A stretch of 64,000 bases of DNA, taken from Okapia johnstoni. Its lineage: Eukaryota; Chordata; Mammalia; Artiodactyla; Giraffidae. The stretch spans positions 9,064,001-9,128,000 of the forward strand of contig CM044306.1 of NCBI GenBank assembly GCA_024291935.2. Direction: 5' to 3'. The notes under the pieces were generated by a model. The model was not told where the DNA came from. It was given only the letters and a program-made list of their open reading frames with translations, and made no database searches. Below, piece after piece: positions 47,001-59,000 of the stretch; position 1 is the first letter of the stretch, and every line of letters begins with the position of its first letter. The position numbers and the translations under genes were made by a program.

Positions 47001-50000
47001 TGGTTGTCAGAGGGGTGGTGGAAGGAGAGAAATGGAAGGGCGATTACGAGGTGCAGACTTCCAGTTACAAAACAGATGAGTCACGGGGACGGTGGGGAAG
47101 GTGACAGATGGTAACTGGACTTGCAGTGGGGATCGTGTTTGTAAAAGAAAAGGAACAAAGAGAAGGACTGGAACTGGGGGGGTCCCCACATGGGGCCAAG
47201 CTAGGCCCTGTGGACTGAGGTCTGCCCTGCTGTGAGGTCTGCCAAAGCCGGGGCGGGCCTGCAGTGGGGCCGGCGGGGCCCAGGGTGGGGGCCTGGACAG
47301 GCTGCAGGGCCAAGGAGGGGCAGTCGAGCCAGCACAGGGGAAGAGGGGGATGTCTTTCTCACTGTTGAAGGATCCACACTTGCATCACCAGGACAGTGAT
47401 GGTGCCCCAGGCCACCTGCTGACCAGGCGGAGCTGTGCTTGGTGTGGGCGTCTCCTGCCCTGACCCCTCCTTCAGGGGCTGTAGGAGTCCCAGCCAGCCT
47501 GGTGAATGTGAATCCCTTCCTTCTGGCCTTCAGGCCAATCTCCTTGGGTGCAGAGGCCTGGGGGAGCCCTACCCCCAGGGGCACAGGCGTTCCCTACCCC
47601 CAGGGGCATGGGCACCCTCTCCCCCACACCTGCAGGATAACCCAGTGTCCGTTCTCCGCGGCCACGTCCAGGGCGTTCTCGGCCACCACCTCTTGTCCCT
47701 GCCCCAGGGACACATTATGGAGTTTCCCGTTGTCTATGGTAAATCCCAGTTTTTTCCCTGAAGGAAAGAAAAACAGGAAAAGCACGGGGACGGGTGAATG
47801 ACAAAAACAGAGGTTCCGTGATCCACAGCTGGGAATTCCATACCCTCCCTCTTAAAACTTGACCGTCAAGCGTACCGCTTTGAAAGCCATCTTTAGGGAC
47901 ATGTCATAATTCACAACGTTGTGCAACTGTTTATCTGGTTCCAGGACATTTTCATCTTCCGAGAAGATGACCTTGTACCCACTGAACAGTCATTCTGCCT
48001 CTCACTGCCCCCCCAGCATCTGGGGACCACTAATCTGCCTTCTGCCTCTATGGATTTGACTTTTCAGATACAAGGAATTGTAGAACATGGCTCCTTGCCT
48101 TTGGCACAGCGTTCTCTCTGCTGTCCATGTTGCAAGGGTGGGTTGGTGCTTTGTTCCCTTTTTTTTTTTCAACTTATTTTTTATTGAAGGATTATTGCTT
48201 TACAGAATTTTGTTGTTTTCTGTCAAACCTCAACATGAATCAGCCATAGGTATACATATATCCCCTCCCTCTTGAACCTCCCTCCCAGCTCCCTCCCCAT
48301 CCCACCCCTCTAGGTTGATACAGACCGAGCCCCTGTTTGAGTTTCCTGAGACATACAGCAAGTTCCCGTTGGCTATCTATTTTACATACGGTAATGTAAG
48401 TTTCCGTGTTACTCTGTCTATACATCTCACCCCCTCCTCCCCTCTCCCCGTGTCCATAAGTCTGTTCTCTATGTCTGTGTCTCCACTGAGCCTTTCATGA
48501 ATTCACCTCGTTAGGATCAGCCATTCATCAGCTGATGGACCTGTGGACCAGATCTGCCTTTTGGCCACTGTGAGAGCCGGTCCCTGTGAAGTGTGTGTTT
48601 GGGAATGTCCTCGGGAGTGGGAGTGCCGGGCCATGCGGTGGTTCTCTGTGTGATTTAGGAAGGGACCACTGTAGTGCACAGGACCCCGACAGCTGTCCTT
48701 GCTGTGTGTCAGGCACTCGCCCCGCTGCTGGGGTGGAGGGGTCTTTCACCGTGGTTTGGACCCGTGACGCCACCAGTTGCCAGCAACACTTACCCAGGGC
48801 TTCCACGTCCTTCAGGGGGTCGACCCCCGGGGAGAGGATGAAGAAGATGGGGGTGGAGGGGCTGCTTTCCTCGTAGGACTTGGAGAACTCGACGCTCCGG
48901 CCCTCCACGAACTTGCTGCCCATTTTCTCCTCCACAAAGTTCCTGAGGGGACAACGCTCAGTCAGACCCGAAGGGGAGGGCCTGTTTCCCTGGGGGACTT
49001 TCTTAGGCAGAGAAGGGTCTCTAGGCAGAAAGCCAGGTTCTACTGGGGCATCCTGTAAGCAGGGAGGCCGTGTGTGGTGTTTGCTTGGGGCGCCCTTGGC
49101 TCCCGTCCACCTGCACGTGGACAGGTGAGAGGCTCTTGCTCCTGCTTCCAAATGTGTGCAGGGTCAACTGGGACGGGACTCAAGGTGCCACGGCGTCCAG
49201 GTGACCACCCCTCTACTCCCAAGGAAGTGGTCTGTCTCTGAGACTTCCTGCTTCCCGCACACTTCCTGTCCACTCTTCAGACCAAGGCAGCAAGAAGGAG
49301 CAGAACCCAGACCCATCTATGGGTCCTGGTGATCTCCAAGGGATCCATAGAGGAAGGACGTGTGCATTAGATCCACCTCAGTGAGCTCCAAGGACCATAA
49401 AACATTCATCATCAGGAAAGTCACAGTAAAAAACCAAAATTCTCTTCATATAAGCACTTCTCTCTTCCAAGCCCCAGGCTCTGCACTGACCCTGACAAGG
49501 CTGGGGTCAGTCGAGGCCCCTCTCAGGGTGACCCTGGCATCTCATCTTGGCTCTCTGCCCCTCCCTCTTGACCACAGGTGGCTGAGCTCGCTGTGTCTGA
49601 ATGAACCATGGGAGCTAAACTTATGTCCAGCGTGGTCTTGGAAAGGACGATGGTGGCCTCTTTGGGAGATGACTCTCATGGGGTCAGTGACCTGAAGCTC
49701 TGAGCATCGTGAAGACCGTCAAGTGGGCCTGGTCACATCGAAGCATCCCCCTGGGTCAACAGGGAGTTTGCAGGTGGGCACCAGGCGGGCCTTCCTACTT
49801 CCGCAGGAGTGACATCTCTCATTGCACCCCCACCCTGAAGTCTGGCCTTTACTGGTTTCTGCACAGACTCCCGAGTTGTTGCTGACCCCAGGCCGGCGGG
49901 GGGTCCTGCTCAAGGCTTCCAACCGTGTTCAGTTCCTGCCTTTGAAATCAACCTGAAATGTCATTGTGGGGATCCCTGCCCGGGAAGGATGTCCGGGAGG

Positions 50001-53000
50001 TGCCAAGTCCTGCCCCGGGGCAGGAATGTCATGAGCTCACTGCTGCTTCTGACGTGGCTGGGCCACATGGTCACTGTCTGTGGATAAATTGATGACACAG
50101 AACCGCAGCCGCCTGGTTCCGGTCGGGCTGCCCTGCTCTGGTGCTGCGTCCTGGACACATGGGTACCAGAGCCACCCCCAGCAGCCTGCTTGGTGGCAGC
50201 TGTACAGATCTGGCTGGTGCTTTGGGGGGCCTGATGCCAGCACCCCACCTGCCATGGGCAAGTGACCCTCCTGGGGCCTGTGGTCGGGAGGAGGGAAGGC
50301 ACTGGGCTCGAGGGGTTGGTGGAGGGCCGAGAGAACCTGGGCGGAAGGCTCTGGGGCGCCTGGCGCCCGGGCTCTGGCTGACTGTGTGTTGTCACTATTC
50401 GCCGTGAACTTGGACCTGGATCTCCTTGCTGTTGAGCTCCGCTCCCCTGCTTCACTGAGGAGGTGAATCTGCTTTCCTCGCCTCCATCACGGAGCGTGAC
50501 ATGGGAGTGCCTGATGTTCACCGCCCACGCGGTCCCGGTGCCCTTTCTCCTGTGTGACTTGGGTGACTCACGAGCGCTCTGGGGGCGGTGGGTGTGGATA
50601 CCCACACGTGCTCAGCTCTCCCGGTGGGCGGCGTCCCAAGGGAGTCAGTGCCCTTCCCCTTGGTCTTCCCCAGACTTCGTCCATCCTTCCTCTGGCTCTG
50701 AGCCCAGGTGGGTCCTGCTCTCTCCCTGGACCTGCTTGGCTCTCCCTTGTGACGTGATGTCTGGCTTCACACTACCTGCTTCCTCCTGTGCCCAGAACCC
50801 CTCCGGGTCCCGTTCCTCTTCGGTCCCAGGAAAACAAAGCAAAACAGAAACAAACTGGTCTGTGAACAACCAGTGGGTGTGAGTCAGGCCTTTGCTTTGT
50901 CACAGGGGAATTCTAGGAGAGGTGTGGGCGTCTTTTGGGAAATCTGGTGGCTTTCAGGCCACTGGGACGAGTGGAAAACCAAGACGCCTCTCTGAGAGAA
51001 CAGGGCCTGCTTAGGTCCCTCCCTTCCCCACGACACTGCAGCTGTCTGCCCAGGTCGCTGTGCGTGTGTTATAGTGGTTGCTATTCCTGGAGTCTTTCTG
51101 TGCTCTGGGGAGTGAAAGGAACCAGGAGCTGAAACTTGATGGTTAAGTTTCCAGTCCTGGAGGCGGTTCAGGTCCAGGGAAGTTGCTCACGAAATCACAA
51201 CTGTTCCCTTTGCTAATGAGCCGTAAAAACAAAAGATTTACTTGAAGTCCAGTCGCTGAGGCCACGAACGTCCTCCGATGCTGATGGCTCTGCCACTGTT
51301 CCCTCCCCACAGCACCCTGCAAGGACCCCGTGTGGTCGTGCAGGTCGTTAGCGCCCAGGCTTTTTGTAAAATCTTGGTGGCAGACCCAGGGAGTCTTGTC
51401 TTCCTGTCACTTAGCTCAGGGCGTCCTCACCCAGGGTCAGGGGAGGCGGGGAGTCCCATTGGCCACCTTTGGAGATCCCAGTGCTCTGAGAGCTCAGAAC
51501 GGGGATCAGTGGGCGTGGCAGTGGGGTGGGGCGCTCACTTGATGGCATAGGTCATGCGGTCAGGCCGCATGCACCGCACCATGCACAGCTTCTGCAGCGC
51601 CGTCTTGTTCTTCCACTCCTTGGGGAAGATCTCCTTTTCTGGGGCTTCCGACTCCACCAGCTTCTTCCACCGCTTGGCGGACCCCTCGATGTCATTGTCT
51701 AGGTTCTTGAACTCATCCATCTCCGAGAGGGCCTGGGGGCAGACCACACTTTCAGCTCTCCCCTGGCCATCCCAGGGGGGCACCCTGCCCCTAGGCTCTG
51801 GGAGAGGCCTGAATGCTCAAACGATGAGCTGCTAGGGGCTGGAGGCAAACCAGAGAAAGTTCTGGGATGAGGGAGGAGGAATCTGATCTAGGGAAGTGAC
51901 TCCTGGCTGCTTTCCCGGGGGTGGGGGCTCTGGAATCGTGGCGGGGGGGGGACTGCTCATCCCAGGGGACCGCCTTCCTCTGGTCTTTTTGACTCAGACC
52001 TTGACACTTTGTACTCTTTCCTGGAGGTAAGGGGCTCACTTTGTCACCTTCAGGGTCATGACGATGGAGCTGCCGTGACCCAGTAGGATGGCAGGGTCCC
52101 CGTGAGCTGGCAGGCAGCCCGTCACTCCCCAGTCCCTCCCCATTCTCCTGAACGTGTGGCTCTGAGCGCCTTGTAAACACGCCTGGGCCGGGCAGGAAAG
52201 AGAGTGAGGCGGGGAGAGAACGTGATGTTCAGGGTCTGAGACCAACCTTGATGCCACCCCAGCCCTGGTGCTGCAGGAAGTCCACGGGCGACACGACCCC
52301 GGCCTTGAACGGGAATCGCAGGAGGAAGTCCAGCTCCACCGGGTTCAGCTCCTTCTTCATGGACAAGACCTGAGAGGCCGGCGGGCTGGCTTAGCTGCTG
52401 CCCCTCAGTTGTGAGGGGGGGGCGGCGGGGGGGGGCAGACGGACAGGGGCGCACACCCCCCCCCTCACAGGGGAGACACTGACCAGCCCCTCTGGGGTCG
52501 GCCCAGAGCTTGGTCAGCCCCTCGTTTGTTTTTGTCGGGTTGGCCAAAAAGTTTGCTTGGGTTTTTCCCTCTGCTTCGATGGCTCCCATCGGGGCACCTT
52601 CCCTGGTGTGAACTCAGGGGTGTCCCACAGCAGTGACTCAAACACATTGATCATCAGAAATGGTGTTAAAAGTGCAGGCTTGGAGCCAATGGGTCTGAGC
52701 AGGAGCCCGAGGCTCTGCATCTCCAGCACCCCTGAAGTGTCCCCTGCACGCCCCCACCTCGCCCCTCGGGGCTCCTGGTGCTGCCGGGTCCCAGGGCACT
52801 GAGGCTGGATGTTACCTGAAACGCCACCTGTGCGAGGAAGATGAGCTTGTCCCGCTCGAAGAGCCCGCGGGCTGTGTACATGTACACCGAGTAGGTGATC
52901 TCGTCCGTCAGGTTGATCACGCGTTGTTTGACCTCGTCGGCGGAGGTGGTCTTCTGGATGGCCTTCTCGAACACCACATTGAAGGCCTGGGGGTGTCACC

Positions 53001-56000
53001 AGATGCAGGGGCTTGGGGATGGCCCCTGAGGCTGCTCCACGCCGCCCGTGCCAGCTCTGGTTTGTTTCCACTGGGAGTGGGGATCTGGGGGCACTGCTCG
53101 GACCCTCACTTGCCGTTTTGGTGCTGGTCAGACCTAGTGCCCCAGCTCCCGCCCCTCACGCCCACTTGCAGCCCGGACCCCGAGGGCCGCAGCCCTGGGC
53201 CCAGAGGCAGCCGCACCTTGAGTGAGAACTGGTAGATGGGGTTGATCTTGTTGAGGTCGTTCAGGATAAAGTACAGCAGGGATGCCCTCTCCGCGGCCGG
53301 CCGGTAGTTCTCTCTAGCCTCGTTGATTTTAACTTCTGTGATTTTTGCCTCTTGTACCTTGAAACAAACAGTCACAAACCAAAGTCACTTAGGGCAGAAG
53401 ACCTAAGTAGACTTTTCTCCAAAGCAGACAGACAGATGGCCCAGAGGCATGTGGAAATATGCTCACCGTTGCTGATCGTTAGAAAAAATACACATCAAAA
53501 CCACAATGAGGTGTCACCTCACAACAGACAGAATGGCCTTCATTAAAAAGCCTACAAGTCCTGGAGAGGGTATGGAGCAAAGGGAACCCTTTGCTGCTCC
53601 CACTGTTGGTGGAAATGTAAGTTGGTGCAGCCACGATGGAAGATAGTAGGGAGATTCCTCAGAAAACTGGAAATAGAACTACCATATGATCCAGCAATCC
53701 TACTCCTGGGCATATAACTAGACAAACTATAATTCGAAAAAATTCATGCACCCGTATGTTTATAGCACTATTCACAATAGTCAAGACATGGAAATGACCT
53801 AAATGTCCATCAACAGATGAAGATGATGTGCCTGGTGGGCATCTGTGCCCCTGACCCTGTCCTGGGGCCCCTGTGAGGCTGTGACTTCTCTTCTCAGTGA
53901 CCATCAGCTCACCTGCCATGCCTTCTGTGTGCTATGGCTGGGGGTACGAGGGGGTGGGTCCCCGAGACGGTTTCTTACCTTCTCCTCAATCTCACTGGCC
54001 GTATGTTTGGTGGTCTCCAGGTTCTCCACTAAGGCAGTGTCTCCCAGAAAGTTCCCCGATGCGGCCGACAGCCGGGCCAGCAGAGAATCTTCCAGCTCTT
54101 TCAGAACAATCTTAAATTCATTCTGGGACTTGGTGAGATTCGCCTGCAAGAGGAGCAGAGACCCGGGAAGGAAACTCAATTGCCGGCACGGCCTGGCCTC
54201 CCCATCTGGCAGGGCTCGGGGGTTCAGGGCCCCTCTACAGCTTAGCCGAGGCCCCTGCAGCTGCCTGTCATGGGCAGTTGTGCAGCAAGGGTGTGAGGAC
54301 CACAAGGGAGATGTGGGGGCCGGGGACCCCTGTGAGCCCACAGGTGTGGCTCAGCCTGGGAGGGAACTGGTACACTGGGGCTGGCAGCAAAGACATTCTC
54401 ATGGGGCAGGAGTTCAGTGCTTTCGGGCATCCGGGGCACCGCTGTGGACTCCTGCTCTCTCAGTGAAGTCGTCCGTTGATTTAGCATCAGGTTTGGGGGT
54501 AGCTGGGGAGGGGGAGGGACTCATTTTGTTGTAAAAAGTGCACTCTGTGTGACAGCAGGGGCACCTTCAGAGTCACCGGATGTGTGGGTCTTGGAGACCT
54601 GCCCCCTTGGTCCTAGCCACCCGCCTGCCTGCCCTGCTCCTCCTGTCCTGTCACACCTTTAGCTGCTCCAGGTCCGGGCGCTCCTTCGCCACCACGGCGG
54701 CCAAGAGCTGGTCCTCCAGCCCGTCCCTGGTGACCAGGAAGTTGATCAGGGTGCACTGGGCCTGCATCTCGGGCTTGTAGTGGGGGTTGAAGTACTTGGT
54801 GTGCAAGATCAGGCGGAAGTTGGGGTGGTACTCCACCTCCTTGTCACCGATCTTAATGTACCTGTGGTCGGGGGAGGGAGGTATTAGGATGGGCCCTCCC
54901 AACCCCCGGTGACCTCGGGACAGCAGCACAGACTCCCTCGGGACTCCTGCCAGCCTGGGAGGACAGTCTGGACTTCTAAACGAAATGTTTCACTATAAAG
55001 CTGCTTAGAATGAAGGTCTTCCAGAAGCCATCTGTACAATTTCTCACTTAACCAGGAAACCATTTCCCTCTAATGTACGTGAAATTGGGACTCCCTGGTG
55101 GTCCAGGGGTTAAGAATCTGCCTTCCAAAGCAGGGGACGCAGGTTTGATCCCTGGTCGGGGAACTAAGATTCCACCTGCCGAGGGACCGTTAAGCCCTTG
55201 GGCCTCAACTAAGACCTGATGCAGCCAAAACAACAAAAGGAAAAAATTTTTAATAAAAATATAAATGCACAAAATCATGGTGTGTTGTGTTGGGGTTCAC
55301 CCTGATGAACAAATAATCTGAAACTTGGGAAAAAAGAAAACAGAAGACCTTTCCTCCTGGGGGTGCCACCGGCCTTTCTAGAGAAAGCACCTACTCTTTC
55401 TCTGGTCTGTTCTGATCTTACAGGAGAGTTCACTCAGCCTTGGCTGCACATCTTACTTATGTGGGAGCCTCTGAAGAAACACTTGGGCCTGGGCTGCCCC
55501 TCAAGGCCATTAACGTCAGAAAGACACTGACCCCCAAGTTCAGAACCAGGACATCCGGGAGCTCCCCAGGCGAATCTGATGGACAGCCAGGAGTGCAGGT
55601 CGCCTCGCCCTTGGCAGGGGCTGCTTCTCTCTGGCTCCCCACTCTGCTCCCCCCTTTCTGGCTGAGCTCTCTTTGAGGGGGGCTCTAATTTCACCCCTGG
55701 GTATCACCACTCAGGCCAGGCCTTCCTCAGAGCCTAGCATATCAGCACATTTGTCACCTCTATTCTGGGCTTCTGCCTACACCCCTGCATTTATATGCCG
55801 CTCAGATTGACTCCGACTTTTATATTTTTAAAGTTGATTTACGTTTTTATGTTAGAAAAGTAACATAAGCTCAGTGCATCAACCAATGAATGAATGAATA
55901 GAATGTGGCAGATCCACAGAATGGAATATTATTCAGCGGTAAAAAAGAACAAAGTATGCATGCTTGCTACAGCTTGAAAAGATACTCAGAGAAACCAGGG

Positions 56001-59000
56001 ACGAATGTCCTAAATGCCACTGAATTGGTTACTTTTGGTTAATTTTACGTTATATGAATCTCAGCTGAATAGGAAGAAATAGTAATACTGGCTCAAGATT
56101 TGCAAAATGCATGAAAACAGGAGAAAAGATGACCATGAAGGATGGGTGTCTGCAGGCAATCGCTGATGCAGCGCTGGTGTAGGCCTTCCTCCCTAACTGG
56201 GATGTGGGCCCACCACTGCTCTCCCTGCGGCCCCTCCCAGGGGGCTTCCCCGCTCACGCCCGTCGGCGTTTTGCTGAAGCCCCTGTGGCTCCGAGGAAAG
56301 GAGAGGCCCTGCCCTTCCTCTCTGTCCGGAGGCCAGACCTCGGCGCTGAGGACCATCACGTGGGGGAACCCGTCACTCACTTTCCCTTTTTGATCGTGTT
56401 CCTGCCCAGCAGGGGATCCAGAACCGGGTCGATGGTCTCGCCAATGTTCTCGATGAGCAAGATGTCCCCTTCCGAGATGGCCCGCTCGATGATGTCCAGG
56501 TAGCTGTGGGCACAGCACGAAGTCGTGAAGGCCCCGAGGCCCGGTGACCACGCAATCGTGTGCCCCAGGAGGGACGAGAGAGGTGACTGGAGGGCCAGTA
56601 GTTCGTTCCTCTCCCAAAGGGTCCTTCCGGAGGGGAGCTCAGGGCTCTCTGTGTAAATCACCCCCAGGTGGGGAGGTTTGAACACGGAGCTGCTTTGTGG
56701 CTGCAGAGCTAAACGTTCCACATCTGCATTTCCTCTCACCGCCCCGCACCCTGGGAAGGCTCCCCGGCAGCTGTGTTATGGGCATTGCCTCTCATCTGTG
56801 ATAAGAGATGGCAAGACGACCGGCCGCAGCCTCCCAGCCGGCCAGTGACCAGGCAGGACTGCCACAGGTGGGAGTCAAGGTGTCAGCGCTGCCCCTGCAG
56901 GAGCGGCAGCGAATGGGGAGAGGGGAGCAGCGGGTTTGATTCTTCACTGTCGGTGCTGTTCCCCGGGGTCCAGGAACTAAGAAAATCCACCCCACCGTGG
57001 GCCAGTGTTTGTTTCCAAAGACCTGTCCATTCATTTAACAACTGAAAGGCTCTGAGTGGGCTTCGCAGACTTCTGGCCAAGCTCACGGGCTGGCCACCGC
57101 CTCTGGAGCCCCCACCCCGCCCTCCGCGGTGACCGCACACCTCTTCTGTCCCAGGCGAATGGCCTTCAGCTCGCTGCCGTATTTGTTTTTGATCCACTTG
57201 ATGCCCTGCAGCTGGGCATCCACGATGAGGGGCCAGCGCTCCGTGTTGCACAGGATGGTGGCGTTCTCCGTGGACATGCGGTCGCTGGGGAGCCCCTGGT
57301 TGTTCCAGGTGGCCACGTCCGCGTCGTCGGTCAGCAGGGTCAAGGGGTCCAGACCCTTCGTGATCGGGATCGGGACCTGCCGAGGAGGGTGGTGTGGCCC
57401 GACACCGTTCGGTGGGAAGAGGCTCTCTGAATAACACGTGGGCCGCAGGGGAAGATAGCCGCTGAGAGCAGCTTGGGACCCGGCCAGAAAGGATGTCAGC
57501 ATCGTTCGCGCTGGGCCGCCGTCTGCACCCTGGCTACCCTACAGCCTCTGCCTTGTTCATCGCAGGAGAGACCGTGAGACCTGGCTGGGTCTGCTCCCAC
57601 CCCCCACCCAGACGTCCTGAGTGATGAATGCAACGGGACCTCTTACCTTTAACTGGTTTATGTAAGGGATCCAAAACCTCTCCATCAGCTCGTTGCGGTA
57701 TTTCTTGGTGAAGTAGCCCACGTAGGAGACGAAGGCGGAGATCAGCAGGACGTCCCCGCACAGAGTGACCCCTGGCTTTTGAAGTTCTCCACTGACTCGG
57801 CCCAGCGGACATTTTCTGATGCCAGTCCTCCTACCAGCCTGAGGTAGATGGGGGCCAGGGGTCAGTGGGCGAAAGAGATGCCCGTGCGCCCGGCGGGAGA
57901 GAGGACGGGACGGGCTGGAGGACCGGGAAAGGTGTGCCTCCATCTTTACCATGGACCTCGTGGCTTCAAAGCCTGACTTTGCTCAGTGGTTCAGGAATGA
58001 ACATGCTTTGTAGGGAGTTTGGGGGAGAAGACGCTTTAGGGAAGCAAAGCTAATGCTTTCCGGGTGCAGCTGGGGATGCCGAGATCCCTTCCCCAGGGTG
58101 CTGGCGTCACATGCACTCCGATGCTATCTGACCATGTGGCCTGACCGCTGAGGCCACTGCCTGGACACCACTGAGCACATGCTTTGGGCAGCGGCCAGCC
58201 CGGTGGCGGCCACCTGGCCCTGTGTGGGGTGGGGACTCCAGGCTGTGCCTCGTGCTTCTTAGGCCACTAGCCCGAGGGCTGGTCCCCAACCCTGAATGGC
58301 ACACCCAGCGTCGAGAGCAGGGCCAGGTTTGTGGAAGTACAGACGCCTAATTAGGCTCACGGAGGTGTGTCTCTAGCATCATCTGAGCAGCCCTTCTTCC
58401 CAGTGACCGAAAGACCACCTTTGACTGTCCCAGCAGAGTTGAGTCCACATCCCACCGGAGGCCAGGTAGGCAGCCTGGGGACGTCCCAGGGTTAATCCTC
58501 ATGACTCTCTGTGCTCAGAAAGTGGTGGCTGCACCTGGGGCTTATCCCCCTGCGAGGCCGTTTTGTGGGCTCATCCCTTTTGAGGGTGGGGGGTCTGAGG
58601 ACAGGACGGGTCTTGTGATGGGAGGGGGGCTGAGGTACCTGTTAGCCAGCGAGATCACCCTATTGGTGGCATCAGCCTCCTGCTGGCACTTGATCTTCTC
58701 GGCCGTCGCTTTCTCAAATGCCGACGTTAGATTGCTCAGGTTGGCGTTGAGTTCCTGGAAAAACAAGGTGTCCTGAAATCGGGACACCCCTGGCTCTCCC
58801 AGGAATAGAGCAGCTGCGCCCTGGGATGGCTGAGATCCCCGAGTGGCCTGAGAGCCACAAGCACGGCCAAGGCAGGCGGCCTCCGGGGTGTTCAAGGCCT
58901 CGCATCAGATGCTCAGTAATTCACAGGGGTGGCCAGGCCGACCCCTCTCAGGTGGAGATGGTGGCCAGCCGCGCCTGCGGGCCACACTCACGGCGATTTT

